Shown here in pieces: positions 44,051-52,449 of a stretch of DNA of 64,000 nt (its first letter is position 1; each line of letters starts with the position of its first letter). Made by a program: the position numbers and the translations under genes. The notes beneath the pieces were generated by a model. It was not told where the DNA came from. It saw only the letters and a program-made list of their open reading frames with translations, and did no database searches. This DNA is from an uncultured Christensenellaceae bacterium (GTDB lineage Bacteria; Bacillota; Clostridia; Christensenellales; Borkfalkiaceae), in assembly GCA_910586985.1 (NCBI GenBank), contig CAJUKK010000006.1, forward strand, positions 62,001 through 126,000, read 5' to 3'.

Positions 44051-47000
44051 ATGAAACCATCCATCAAACGTTTTACATTGGCAGGACTGTCTGCGGCTTG
44101 CGCGCTTACAGTGATTGCCGGCGTAGGTATGTTGACTCCCATATCTACTGCTGCCGAAGAATTTAATTCAAAGGCTGATACATATTTCTATGATAACCTC
44201 GTAGACGCGCAAGGCAAAGAATATACGCTTGCAAAAAAGTTTTACGATGCGATCGGAGAAATGCATAAGAGCGGCGATTTCGTCGACGGAGAAGTTAATT
44301 ACGCACTTTCTGACATTTTGTCGCCTTCACAGCTTAAAGCTTACATAGAAAACGGCGACATTACCGTTCCCAAAGCTTTCAGTGCGGCGCGCGATGCCTA
44401 TCTGACCGACCATCCGGATCTGTTCTATATCGACTTTTACAAAATGACGATAAGCGTTGGTCGCAAAAACGGAGCTTACGTTGCTTATATAGACAGCGGC
44501 AGGGAAGCAAATCTCTATTATGACAACGGTTTCAACACCACGAAAGCGGTTACCGACGCAATCGCAAAATATGAAGCAAAGATCAGCGAAATTGTAGAAG
44601 TCGTAACCAACAATCAGGAAAACGACGCATACAGCGCAAGAGACGCATATCTTGCAAGAGAAGTCAACAGATATCTTGCGGAAAATATTGATTACGATTA
44701 CGCAGCTTACGAAAACAAGGACGATCCCAACTATATAGCGGCGGCTTATATCAATACGTCTTACGGCGGACTGGTAGAAGAAAAGGCTGTTTGCGGAGGA
44801 TTCTCCACCTCGTACAAGGTTATTATGGATAGACTTGGAATTCCCTGTATAACCGTAAACGGATACAGTAACCAAAAAGACGAAAACGGCAACGAAAACG
44901 GAGCGAGCATATACCACATGTGGAACTATGTATGGCTTGCCAACCCGACCGCCGAAGAAACGGCGCGCGCCGCAAGTAACGGCGGAGAATGGTATTCCGT
45001 AGACGTAACGTGGGACAGCGCTTCGGCTAATAAATATAGATACGCTTTATTAAATAAGACTAACGAAGAAAAAATTCACGTCTCTGACGGCGTCATCTCC
45101 TCGTCCGGTTACGAATTAAAATATCCTGTCCTTTCCTCGCACAACTACGGCAGTAACGGTGAAACCGACGGACTTCAATGCTCACTCGACTATCAACCCA
45201 CCGGATCAAAAGACGATTACGGCAATCCTTTGATGACGACGTTTGCTATTGCAAGTTATAACGGAAAAGGCGCCAAAAGACTGTTTGAGGAAGACGGTCT
45301 GTATCTTGCATATCGCGCCGCCAATTATACGCAGCAGAACGGACTCAATTGGCAAGAGTGGATTGCTCTGAAACCGTTCAGCGACTACGGCGCGCTTGCT
45401 ATAGACGCTTTCGACTATTTCTTCCGGGATGAAGGCACTGAGATGCGTATTTATGAGAATACATCTGTATACTATCTCCAATTTGCCGTATTTGATGCCG
45501 AACCCGACGTTCCCACGCACGTTGAAAGCGAATCTCACGGCATCTCGAAAGATTTTTACTTTACATATTCAGACAAAAAACTTAACGAAAGCAATGCCGT
45601 GTATATGGGTGAAATGCTTTTAAACAAATCATACGGTACTTACACTCCCCCTCCTTATGTTCAGAGTTCAACGCCCAGTCATCAAGCAGATGTCGACATA
45701 AGCGATAACATGCGCGACCGTTCGATTACAAATAAAGTAATAATGGCTGAGGACAAAGCTTTTGTCATCGAAATAACTTATAACGAACCTCTACATCTTT
45801 TAAACGATAAAGAACCTATCGGAATATACTACAAGAGCGAACACCCCAACACAGCGGATTATGCAAAGTTTTATCCGATCAACGCAAGCGGAGCGCTCAT
45901 TGAAATTGTTGAAAGACCTAAAAATTCCGGAGATCCTACTTTAATACCTAATACTATAAGATTTAAGTTTGCGCCCAGTCTTATGTATGAACACAATCGT
46001 GAAAGATACCATTTTTTCTTCACGAACGTAGCTTCCGCAAAAATAGTAACGAGAATCGTAGACGGTAAAGAAGTTTTTGAACCCTCTAATAAGTTGCTGG
46101 ACCCCGCAGGTTTCACCTTCTCGAGACTTTACCTTGCATGTCCCGCGCGTTTCAATTATGACGGAAGACTCTGGATTGACTGTTGCGCTCAGCCGACACT
46201 TATTTCTAACTCCGATCTTTCCGCCATGGACTTTAAAGACGAAGACGGAAACAGTACTTTCTCTGAGAATGAAAGAAGCCAGATGATGCTGGTAGCAGAA
46301 AAAGCAGACTCGCAGACAGTTGATACCATGTTGGATCAGATCAGCGAAAATAAAGATATTACCTTAAAGAAAGACGATATCAAACACAGCGAAACGTACG
46401 ATATTTCTTTGCAGATATGCGGAAAATATCCTACAATTCCCGACGGAAGCTATGTTAAAATCGCGCTTGGATTCCCCGAAGGCTACGGTCCTGAAGATGA
46501 AGGCGTCGTATTCAAACTCTTCCACCGCAAACATATCAAAGGCGACGAATACATTATCGAAGAAATTCCTTGCGTAGTAACGCAATTCGGTATCGTTGCA
46601 ACTGTTACAAGTTTCTCCCCCTATATGGTTGCCGTAGTTGACGAAAAGCACGCCACGACCGACAAAACGATATATGCAAGTATCGAAGGCAAAGGCGGAA
46701 CGCTCTCAAAAGCAGACGGACAAATCAGAACGGTCAAAAAGGGCGAAAGCTATACTTATAGTATAATGCCCGATGCCGGATATCAGATTTATAAAGTTTC
46801 TTTGAATGGAAAGGACGTAACCGAACAGGTTAAAAACAATAAACTCACGTTGCAATACGCAGATCTACTGTTTAACAATGAACTTGAAATTCAATACATT
46901 TCCGAAGCGGCGGCAAAGCGTTATACCAGCAACGAAATAGAAAAGGTCAGTCCTGTAAAAGTAATCGTCAGTACGGAAGGAAAAGCGGAAATCGCTAAAA

Positions 47001-47164
47001 ACGGCGACGAGCTTGCAATCAACAAAATTCAACCCCAAGATGATTCCAATACAACGTTAATCATCATTGGAATTGTGGTAGCTGTAGTTGCAGTAACTGC
47101 AGTTGCAGGAATTATGTTCATACTGCTTAAAAGGCGCAAAGTGTCCGGAAAAAGCAAAAAATAA
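44051..47164 (+). CDS. Membrane-anchored transglutaminase-fold surface protein
   Basis: 1037 residues. Export signal (about 1-35), then a transglutaminase-like cysteine-protease fold with the triad C248 (KAVCGGFS), H289 (IYHMWNYV) and D318 (SVDVTWD). About 500 residues of beta-rich sequence follow, then a repeat-like stretch (ASIEGKGGTLSKADGQI near 876), a C-terminal membrane segment (about 1003-1026) and a basic tail. Such proteins act on cell-wall or surface peptides; whether this one cross-links, cleaves or only binds is unknown. No LPXTG motif: the anchor is the C-terminal helix. GGAGAG precedes the ATG at 44051. Confidence 0.88.
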   Translation: MKPSIKRFTLAGLSAACALTVIAGVGMLTPISTAAEEFNSKADTYFYDNLVDAQGKEYTLAKKFYDAIGEMHKSGDFVDGEVNYALSDILSPSQLKAYIENGDITVPKAFSAARDAYLTDHPDLFYIDFYKMTISVGRKNGAYVAYIDSGREANLYYDNGFNTTKAVTDAIAKYEAKISEIVEVVTNNQENDAYSARDAYLAREVNRYLAENIDYDYAAYENKDDPNYIAAAYINTSYGGLVEEKAVCGGFSTSYKVIMDRLGIPCITVNGYSNQKDENGNENGASIYHMWNYVWLANPTAEETARAASNGGEWYSVDVTWDSASANKYRYALLNKTNEEKIHVSDGVISSSGYELKYPVLSSHNYGSNGETDGLQCSLDYQPTGSKDDYGNPLMTTFAIASYNGKGAKRLFEEDGLYLAYRAANYTQQNGLNWQEWIALKPFSDYGALAIDAFDYFFRDEGTEMRIYENTSVYYLQFAVFDAEPDVPTHVESESHGISKDFYFTYSDKKLNESNAVYMGEMLLNKSYGTYTPPPYVQSSTPSHQADVDISDNMRDRSITNKVIMAEDKAFVIEITYNEPLHLLNDKEPIGIYYKSEHPNTADYAKFYPINASGALIEIVERPKNSGDPTLIPNTIRFKFAPSLMYEHNRERYHFFFTNVASAKIVTRIVDGKEVFEPSNKLLDPAGFTFSRLYLACPARFNYDGRLWIDCCAQPTLISNSDLSAMDFKDEDGNSTFSENERSQMMLVAEKADSQTVDTMLDQISENKDITLKKDDIKHSETYDISLQICGKYPTIPDGSYVKIALGFPEGYGPEDEGVVFKLFHRKHIKGDEYIIEEIPCVVTQFGIVATVTSFSPYMVAVVDEKHATTDKTIYASIEGKGGTLSKADGQIRTVKKGESYTYSIMPDAGYQIYKVSLNGKDVTEQVKNNKLTLQYADLLFNNELEIQYISEAAAKRYTSNEIEKVSPVKVIVSTEGKAEIAKNGDELAINKIQPQDDSNTTLIIIGIVVAVVAVTAVAGIMFILLKRRKVSGKSKK

Positions 47165-47177
47165 TAAGTAAATAGAA

Positions 47178-47212
47178 CGCCCTCGCGTATATAAAAGCGA
47201 GGGCGTCTTATT
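47178..47212 (+). terminator. Terminator after transglutaminase-fold gene
   Basis: CGCCCTCGC/GCGAGGGCG hairpin followed by TCTTATTT, 13 bases after the stop codon. Confidence 0.75.
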
Positions 47213-47243
47213 TATTAAACTCAAAAATAATCTATACAATATT

Positions 47244-47284
47244 AAAAGCGAACCCGTTTCCTAATGGAAACGGGTTCGCTTTTA
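47244..47284 (-). terminator. Terminator of the tRNA operon
   Basis: 14-base-pair hairpin GCGAACCCGTTTCC and complement with loop TAAT, flanked by AAAA and TTTT, downstream of tRNA-Glu on the minus strand. Confidence 0.85.
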
Positions 47285-47291
47285 ACTTGTT

Positions 47292-47366
47292 TGGTGACCC
47301 GTACGGGAATCGAACCCATGATACCACCGTGAAAGGGTGATGTCTTAACCTCTTGACCAACGGGCC
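47292..47366 (-). tRNA. tRNA-Glu (anticodon TTC)
   Basis: 75 bases including an encoded CCA. The acceptor stem GGCCCGT/ACGGGTC, the anticodon loop CTTTCAC and the T-loop GGTTCGATTCC are all present. Last gene of a three-tRNA transcript. Confidence 0.97.
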
Positions 47367-47395
47367 TTTTTTAAAACGGCAATCAAGCCGTTTTT

Positions 47396-47472
47396 TGGTA
47401 GCGATGAGTGGAGTCGAACCGCTGACCTATCGGGTATGAACCGATCGCTCTAACCAACTAAGCTACATCGCC
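47396..47472 (-). tRNA. tRNA-Met, elongator (anticodon CAT)
   Basis: 77 bases with encoded CCA. The acceptor stem GGCGATG pairs with CATCGCT, with a G-U at the first pair. The anticodon stem lacks the three G-C pairs of the initiator, so this is the elongator form; tRNA-Ile with a modified CAT is less likely from the overall sequence. Confidence 0.93.
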
Positions 47473-47475
47473 ATT

Positions 47476-47552
<77 letters not shown>

Positions 47553-47591
47553 ATATCGCTATCTATTACGACATTTCCGAATAGCTTTTTT

Positions 47592-47620
47592 ATTTTAACG
47601 GAATGCCGCATGTTTGTCAA
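47592..47620 (-). promoter_or_regulatory. Promoter of the tRNA operon
   Basis: The minus strand reads TTGACA, 17-base spacer, TAAAAT, 40 bases before tRNA-fMet. Confidence 0.8.
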
Positions 47621-47659
47621 CTGTTTTTGACTGAAATTACACTATTTTTCTTCTCGGCG

Positions 47660-47688
47660 TTGCAAATTTATTTTATTTGTGCTATACT
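47660..47688 (+). promoter_or_regulatory. Promoter of tilS, leaderless
   Basis: TTGCAA, 17-base spacer, TATACT. Eight bases separate the -10 box from the tilS ATG, so the transcript should start within two or three bases of it. It is divergent from the tRNA promoter. Confidence 0.7.
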
Positions 47689-47696
47689 TCCCCTAT

Positions 47697-49001
47697 ATGC
47701 ACCTACTTCACCTTATAAACTATTTCGGAAAACGTATTTGCATCTCCGTCTCAGGCGGTATGGATTCCGTTTGCCTTTTACATCTGCTGGTTGCATCAGC
47801 CGAACAATTCGGTTACACGCTTTCAGCTCTTACTTGTGAACACGGGATCCGCGGAGAGAACTCGATACGCGATATGAAATTTGTCCAAACCCTTTGCAAA
47901 GAGTGGAATATCCCGCTTTTCTGTTTTCAGACCGATATCCCCTCTCGCGCTAAAAAAAGCGGACGGAGCATCGAGGAAGAAGGACGCGTCTGGCGCTACG
48001 AATGTTATTCGAAGATCATTGACAATAATCAAGCGGACTTTATTGCCACCGCTCACCACAAAGACGACGAAATCGAAACCGTTCTCTTTCGCCTTGCGCG
48101 CGGAACGTCGCTTGGCGGACTGACGGCAATCACCGAACATGACGCAATCATACGCCCGTTTTTACACCTCTCACGTAAAGAAATTGCCGCTTATGCAACA
48201 CAAAATAAACTTTCTTATGTGACCGACGAGAGCAATTTTGATGAAGCGTACACGCGCAATGCGCTACGCCTGAACGTATTGCCTGCACTCGAACGCGCCG
48301 TAAACGGCGCCGGAGAACATTTACTTGCATTTGCGCGACGCGCTAAAACGGACGACGACTATCTGAACGACCTCGCCGAAAACGCTTTACGGCTCAGAAA
48401 GGACGAGGCTCATTTCCCTGCAGATTTACCAGCCCCCCTATTCTCACGTGCGTGTATACTCGCATTAAAGACGTTAGGCGTAGTCTGCAATTATACCTCA
48501 AAAAATATCGAAGAAGTAACAAAACTTAAACGCTTACAAAGCGGAAAACGCGTGAATCTCCCGCAAGGAATACAAGCCGTCCGCGAAGGCAACGAAATCG
48601 CGATCCTTAAACAGACGCTGCCGTTTATGCAAGAACTACCATTCCAAACAGGAACTTTTACAATCGGAACAAAGACAATATGCGTTGGATTTAAAGAAAC
48701 GCAACACGCGTTATATGCGGATGCGGATGCTTTTCCGAACGGTTGCGTTATCCGAACGAGGCGCGAAGGCGACGTATTCACCCCCTTTCACGGGCACAAA
48801 AAGCCGCTGAAAAAGTATTTGACGGATAAAAAAATTCCTGCAAGAATCGGAAACAACCTCCCGTTAATTGCAAAGGAAAATGAAATATTTGCAATTTTTG
48901 GTGTGGAAATTTCCGATTTTGTAAAAATAGGCGATCAAACAAAAGAAAAAATTTATCTCAGTCTTACGGACGAGGAAACAGACGATGAACAAAGATATTG
49001 A
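47697..49001 (+). CDS. tilS: tRNA(Ile)-lysidine synthase
   Basis: TilS converts C34 of the CAU-anticodon tRNA-Ile to lysidine so that it reads AUA. With the ATG at 47697 the protein has 434 residues: the PP-loop SGGMDS at 19-24, ATAHHKDDEIETVLFRLARG near 115-134, and a C-terminal TilS_C domain ending with FHGHKKPLKKYL. The frame opens upstream at a GTG that lies in the -10 box, so it cannot be the start from this promoter. No Shine-Dalgarno site precedes the ATG. hpt overlaps its end by 17 bases. Confidence 0.94.
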   Translation: MHLLHLINYFGKRICISVSGGMDSVCLLHLLVASAEQFGYTLSALTCEHGIRGENSIRDMKFVQTLCKEWNIPLFCFQTDIPSRAKKSGRSIEEEGRVWRYECYSKIIDNNQADFIATAHHKDDEIETVLFRLARGTSLGGLTAITEHDAIIRPFLHLSRKEIAAYATQNKLSYVTDESNFDEAYTRNALRLNVLPALERAVNGAGEHLLAFARRAKTDDDYLNDLAENALRLRKDEAHFPADLPAPLFSRACILALKTLGVVCNYTSKNIEEVTKLKRLQSGKRVNLPQGIQAVREGNEIAILKQTLPFMQELPFQTGTFTIGTKTICVGFKETQHALYADADAFPNGCVIRTRREGDVFTPFHGHKKPLKKYLTDKKIPARIGNNLPLIAKENEIFAIFGVEISDFVKIGDQTKEKIYLSLTDEETDDEQRY

Positions 49002-49536
49002 AAAAATTTGTTTGAGAAAAAAAACAATTGCGGCAGGCGTCAGACGCGCGGCGCATTGGCTGGACCAGCAGCTCTGTGGTTGCGCTAAAACACCGCTCTT
49101 TATAGCCGTGCTCAAAGGCAGCGTTATCTTTTTTTGCGATTTGGTACGCGCTATGAAAACGCCCGTACAAATGAGTTTTATGACCGTTTCCTCTTACGGA
49201 AGCGGCACCGAAAGCTCGGGCGTACCGAAAATCACAACCGATCTTTCCGTCGACGTTGCGGGACGCGACGTGGTTCTTATAGAGGATATCGTCGATTCCG
49301 GACACACGCTCCTTGCGCTCAAAACTTTCTTCGAACAGCGCGGCGTAACTTCCTTCCGGACGGTAACGCTGCTCGATAAACCGTCCAGACGAAAAATACC
49401 AATCAACGCAGATTATTCCTGTTTTAAAATCGGAGATGAATTTATTGTCGGTTACGGTCTCGACTATAACGAAATGCACCGCACGCTTCCTTATATCGGA
49501 ATATTAAAAAAAGATATACATATCGGAACAAAATAA
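48985..49536 (+). CDS. hpt: Hypoxanthine phosphoribosyltransferase
   Basis: A salvage enzyme that joins hypoxanthine or guanine to PRPP, giving IMP or GMP. The 183 residues include LKGS at 43-46, the PRPP loop VVLIEDIVDSGHT at 96-108, and KIGDEFIVGYGLDYNEMHR near 150-168. GAGG lies 9 bases before the ATG. The tilS-hpt pair is conserved in Firmicutes, where ftsH usually follows; here ftsH is absent. It complements the de novo pathway encoded at 8-20 kb. Confidence 0.96.
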   Translation: MNKDIEKICLRKKTIAAGVRRAAHWLDQQLCGCAKTPLFIAVLKGSVIFFCDLVRAMKTPVQMSFMTVSSYGSGTESSGVPKITTDLSVDVAGRDVVLIEDIVDSGHTLLALKTFFEQRGVTSFRTVTLLDKPSRRKIPINADYSCFKIGDEFIVGYGLDYNEMHRTLPYIGILKKDIHIGTK

Positions 49537-49646
49537 AGAATAAATAATTTACGAAACAGGAATTGTCTTTTTATAGTTTCCGTAAGAAATTATAAGTAAA
49601 GTTATAATGAAATTACAACAAATAGTAATTTAGAGGAGGAAATATC

Positions 49647-50024
49647 ATGTGGTTTTTTTGTCTTATGCTTTTTTGCAACATGATTGTTCCTGCAATCACC
49701 ATCTTGGCAGGCTGGTTTATGTGGAAACACTCACCAAAAGAAATAAATAGCATAATCGGTTATAGAACAAAACGCTCTATGAAAAATGACGATACATGGA
49801 AATTTGCTCACAATTTTTGTGGAAAACTTTGGTGGATAATGGGCTGGATTATTCTTGGTGTATCTATAGTGGTATTAATTCCATTTATTGACAGTATCTA
49901 TTTTACAATCGGGATTGTGGTAATAATTAGTGTGTTAGTACAATGCGTTATTTTAGTAATGTCAATTATTCCAACTGAAATAGCACTAAGAAAGACATTT
50001 TATGATGACGGCACACGCAGATAA
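49647..50024 (+). CDS. SdpI-like membrane protein
   Basis: 125 residues with three membrane segments (about 4-26, 62-83 and 87-110) and the central motif IIGYRTKRSMKNDDTWKFAH (38-57) typical of SdpI/YhfL proteins. SdpI itself gives immunity to the SdpC toxin in Bacillus and acts in signal transduction, but most family members have no known role and no toxin gene is nearby. GAGGAGG precedes the ATG. The gene is much more AT-rich than its neighbours, hinting at transfer. Confidence 0.85.
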   Translation: MWFFCLMLFCNMIVPAITILAGWFMWKHSPKEINSIIGYRTKRSMKNDDTWKFAHNFCGKLWWIMGWIILGVSIVVLIPFIDSIYFTIGIVVIISVLVQCVILVMSIIPTEIALRKTFYDDGTRR

Positions 50025-50067
50025 ATTTCAATTTGTTTTACTTTGTCAGATAAATTGTGTATAAAAA

Positions 50068-50104
50068 AACTCACTTAGACAATTTGTCCGAGTGAGTTTT
50101 TTTT
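50068..50104 (+). terminator. Terminator after SdpI-like gene
   Basis: AACTCACT/AGTGAGTT hairpin with an inner ACAA/TTGT stem, followed by eight T. Confidence 0.85.
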
Positions 50105-50241
50105 CGCTCGAAAACACAACTCTAAAAATATTAGTTTTTTAATTCCCTATGGAACATACGCTTTATGAGATCCCTGTTTATTTGTTCCTCTTTTAATCGT
50201 TTATAAGAACCACGCACGCGCTCAACGCATACGATAACAAT

Positions 50242-50730
50242 ATGAAAAACTTATCCTATCAGAGAACCGCGGCCGTAGAATATGCGCGTCGCTGGGCATT
50301 CGGACGCAATCCCGCTTATTATGATTTTTCAGGCATCGGCGGAGACTGTACCAACTTTGCCTCCCAATGTATTTTTGCCGGCGCAGGCGTTATGAACTTT
50401 ACTCCTACATTCGGTTGGTTTTACCGCTCGGTAAACGATCGCACGCCCTCATGGACGGGCGTGGAGTACCTCTATAATTTTTTAATTCACAACGAGGGCG
50501 CCGGACCGTATGCCAAAGAGGTTCCGCTTTCCGAACTCGAAGTCGGCGACGTAGTACAGCTTGGGCGAGCTACGGGAGATTTTTACCATACACCCGTTGT
50601 CGTCGGCTTTTCGCGGGGACGAATCCTTGTCGCCGCGCACTCCTACGACGCTTATAACAAGCCGTTGAATTCTTATTCCTATGATCTTGTACGCGGCATA
50701 CATATACTCGGCGTAAGGCGTTCAGAATAA
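50242..50730 (+). CDS. Amidase-domain (NlpC/P60-like fold) protein
   Basis: 162 residues matching the putative amidase domain family (Amidase_6): SYQRTAAVEYARRWA at the start, the nucleophile in GGDCTNFASQC (34-44), HTPVVVGF near 118 and AAHSYDAYNKP near 131 with the conserved His. There is no signal peptide, unlike many relatives, so it would be cytoplasmic, perhaps in the mother cell or spore. There is also no Shine-Dalgarno site before the ATG and no clear promoter. Confidence 0.85.
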   Translation: MKNLSYQRTAAVEYARRWAFGRNPAYYDFSGIGGDCTNFASQCIFAGAGVMNFTPTFGWFYRSVNDRTPSWTGVEYLYNFLIHNEGAGPYAKEVPLSELEVGDVVQLGRATGDFYHTPVVVGFSRGRILVAAHSYDAYNKPLNSYSYDLVRGIHILGVRRSE

Positions 50731-50747
50731 TATAAAAGAATTGCATC

Positions 50748-50776
50748 TTGACAATTGTGCACAAGCGTGATATAAT
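50748..50776 (+). promoter_or_regulatory. Promoter of deoR-type gene with palindromic operator
   Basis: TTGACA, 17-base spacer, TATAAT. The spacer contains the perfect palindrome TTGTGCACAA (50755-50764), well placed for a repressor, possibly the gene's own product. Confidence 0.8.
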
Positions 50777-50829
50777 TATTATATTGGCTGAACCGTTGGA
50801 AATTTTACAGCCGAAAAAGTGAGTCTTCG

Positions 50830-51573
50830 ATGTTGAGTAATACGCGTCAGGATCAAATTCTGAATTATCTGAAAAAAAATGTTTCGGCAACGGTGAAAGA
50901 ACTTGCCGCCGCGCTCTACGTGAGCGAGGCTACAGTACGCCGCGACCTCGTCGAAATGCAAATCTTAGGACTGTTACAACGCAGCCATGGCGGTGCAATT
51001 TTGCTCGAAGCAACCGATGAAAGTTCTATCATCGTCCGGATGACGGAGCACGCAAAAGAAAAAGGAATCGCCGTCTCCAATGCGTTGCCGCATATTCCGA
51101 CAGATTTTAAAACGGTATTTCTCGACAGTTCTTCCACCATACTCGCTTTGGCAATGCGTCTCAGCCTTGTAAACAAAACGGTCGTCACCAACAATTTACA
51201 GACAGTGTTACAGCTTTCGAAAATACGCGATATCAATCTCGTCATTCCCGGCGGAAATATATCGCTCGGCGGAACGTCGGTAACCGGGAGCTGGACGAGT
51301 TCGCAGCTGAGCAATTTTCATTTCGATCTGATGTTGACTTCATGCGCGGCGATCGTCGGCGACGGCGCATATGAAACTTCTCTCGATCAACGCGAAGTCA
51401 AGCGCACGGTATTTGACCGTTCCGATTGCCGTATTTTACTCTGCGACCATACGAAATTCGAAAGAACGGGAACGTATCTTTTTGAAAACCTATCCGCATT
51501 CGACAAAGTGATATTCGATCGGCTTACCGACAAACAGCAAGAAGAGTTGAAAAACTGCCCCATCGTCTGCTGA
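50830..51573 (+). CDS. DeoR/GlpR family transcriptional regulator
   Basis: 247 residues: an N-terminal winged helix (about 6-57, with VKELAAALYVSEATVRRDL and the DeoR signature GLLQRSHGGAI) and a C-terminal DeoR sensor domain (about 75-235, with FLDSSSTILALA and IPGGNI) that binds phosphorylated sugars in known relatives. No sugar kinase or transporter is adjacent, so its targets are unknown. GTGAGTCTTCG before the ATG is a weak ribosome binding site. Stand-alone and perhaps self-regulated. Confidence 0.92.
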   Translation: MLSNTRQDQILNYLKKNVSATVKELAAALYVSEATVRRDLVEMQILGLLQRSHGGAILLEATDESSIIVRMTEHAKEKGIAVSNALPHIPTDFKTVFLDSSSTILALAMRLSLVNKTVVTNNLQTVLQLSKIRDINLVIPGGNISLGGTSVTGSWTSSQLSNFHFDLMLTSCAAIVGDGAYETSLDQREVKRTVFDRSDCRILLCDHTKFERTGTYLFENLSAFDKVIFDRLTDKQQEELKNCPIVC

Positions 51574-51593
51574 GTTTATATATTAATTAACCG

Positions 51594-51627
51594 TAAAAAA
51601 GCCGTCGCGCATTCAATGCGCGACGGC
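51594..51627 (-). terminator. Terminator after rpmA
   Basis: GCCGTCGCGCATT hairpin with its complement, followed on the minus strand by six T. It lies between convergent deoR and rpmA. Confidence 0.85.
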
Positions 51628-51642
51628 ATATTTCTTGTTTGA

Positions 51643-51909
51643 TTAATAAACGCTGACTTGTTTCTTGTCCTTACCCTTACGCTCGAACTTGACAACCCCG
51701 TCTTTCAGCGCAAACAGCGTATCGTCGCTGCCGATGCCTACGTTGTTGCCCGGGTGAATCTTCGTCCCTCTCTGACGGACGAGAATATTTCCCGCAAGCA
51801 CGGTCTGCCCGTCCGCACGCTTTACGCCAAGGCGCTTTGCCTCGCTGTCGCGTCCGTTGTGGGAAGAACCCGTACCTTTTTTATGAGCGAATAAACTGAT
51901 AAAAATCAT
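51643..51909 (-). CDS. rpmA: 50S ribosomal protein L27
   Basis: L27 lies near the peptidyl transferase centre. The 88 residues have the typical body (KKGTGSSHNGRDSEAKRLG, then ADGQTVLAGNILVRQRGT). The N-terminus MIFISLF|AHKKG keeps the F|A cleavage site of Firmicutes L27, where the protease Prp removes an extension ending in LQFF, but here the extension is short and the LQ is missing. The prp gene, normally between rplU and rpmA, is absent: only 49 bases separate them. AAGGAG precedes the ATG. Confidence 0.97.
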   Translation of the reverse strand: MIFISLFAHKKGTGSSHNGRDSEAKRLGVKRADGQTVLAGNILVRQRGTKIHPGNNVGIGSDDTLFALKDGVVKFERKGKDKKQVSVY

Positions 51910-51958
51910 ATTTCAACTCCTTATAGATAGTATTAGGGGATATTGCCCCGACGCGGCG

Positions 51959-52264
51959 TTAAAGAGAAATTTTCTCGATCTTAACCGCAGTGAACGGCTG
52001 ACGGTGACCCTGTTTCTTGCGCTCGTTCTTCTTAGGCTTATACTTAAAGACAATAATCTTTTTGTACTTGTCCTGTGCCTGAACTTTCGCCGTCACCTTC
52101 GCGTTCTCAACGTCCTTGCCAAGCTTTACGCTCTTTCCGTCATTGACCATGACGACGTTAAAGGTGACTTCCGCGCCGACTTCCGCTTTAAGTTTTTCAA
52201 CCTTAACGACGTCGCCCTCGGAAACCTTATACTGCTTGTTGCCGTTTTCGATGATTGCGTACAT
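51959..52264 (-). CDS. rplU: 50S ribosomal protein L21
   Basis: A 23S rRNA-binding protein of the large subunit. The 101 residues have the full-family pattern: MYAIIENGNKQYKVSEGD at the start, KVTAKVQAQDKYKKI, and the C-terminal KKNERKKQGHRQPFT. AGAGGAGG precedes the ATG. First gene of the rplU-rpmA transcript, behind an ~85-base leader. Confidence 0.98.
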   Translation of the reverse strand: MYAIIENGNKQYKVSEGDVVKVEKLKAEVGAEVTFNVVMVNDGKSVKLGKDVENAKVTAKVQAQDKYKKIIVFKYKPKKNERKKQGHRQPFTAVKIEKISL

Positions 52265-52350
52265 AATGATACCTCCTCTTCCCGGTCTCGCAAAGTCCCT
52301 AGGCGGCTCTTCTGTGAAAGAACGCTTGTATGCCCGTCTTTAGCGGCTCA
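52265..52350 (-). promoter_or_regulatory. rplU leader, candidate L21 regulatory RNA
   Basis: An ~85-base 5' leader with short hairpins, for example GTTCTT/AAGAGC on the minus strand. Firmicutes often carry an L21-leader RNA here that allows feedback by L21. I cannot match the published consensus by eye, so this rests mainly on position and length. Confidence 0.4.
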
Positions 52351-52356
52351 TATTTG

Positions 52357-52385
52357 AATTTATCATAAGTTCTTATAAATGTCAA
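52357..52385 (-). promoter_or_regulatory. Promoter of rplU-rpmA
   Basis: The minus strand reads TTGACA, 17-base spacer, TAAATT. Confidence 0.75.
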
Positions 52386-52401
52386 CCGATTTTCAGCCGC
52401 T

Positions 52402-52431
52402 TTGCATATTTTCCGAAAAATTTCTCATACT
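52402..52431 (+). promoter_or_regulatory. Possible promoter of 147-residue helical protein gene
   Basis: TTGCAT, an 18-base spacer and CATACT, just before the AAGGAG of the gene at 52450. Moderate match. Confidence 0.45.
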
Positions 52432-52449
52432 CGGTGTAAAGGAGAAGTT

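Noticed and set aside
47396..47472. tRNA-Ile with CAT anticodon
   Set aside because: The sequence fits the elongator tRNA-Met pattern better and lies beside the initiator tRNA.
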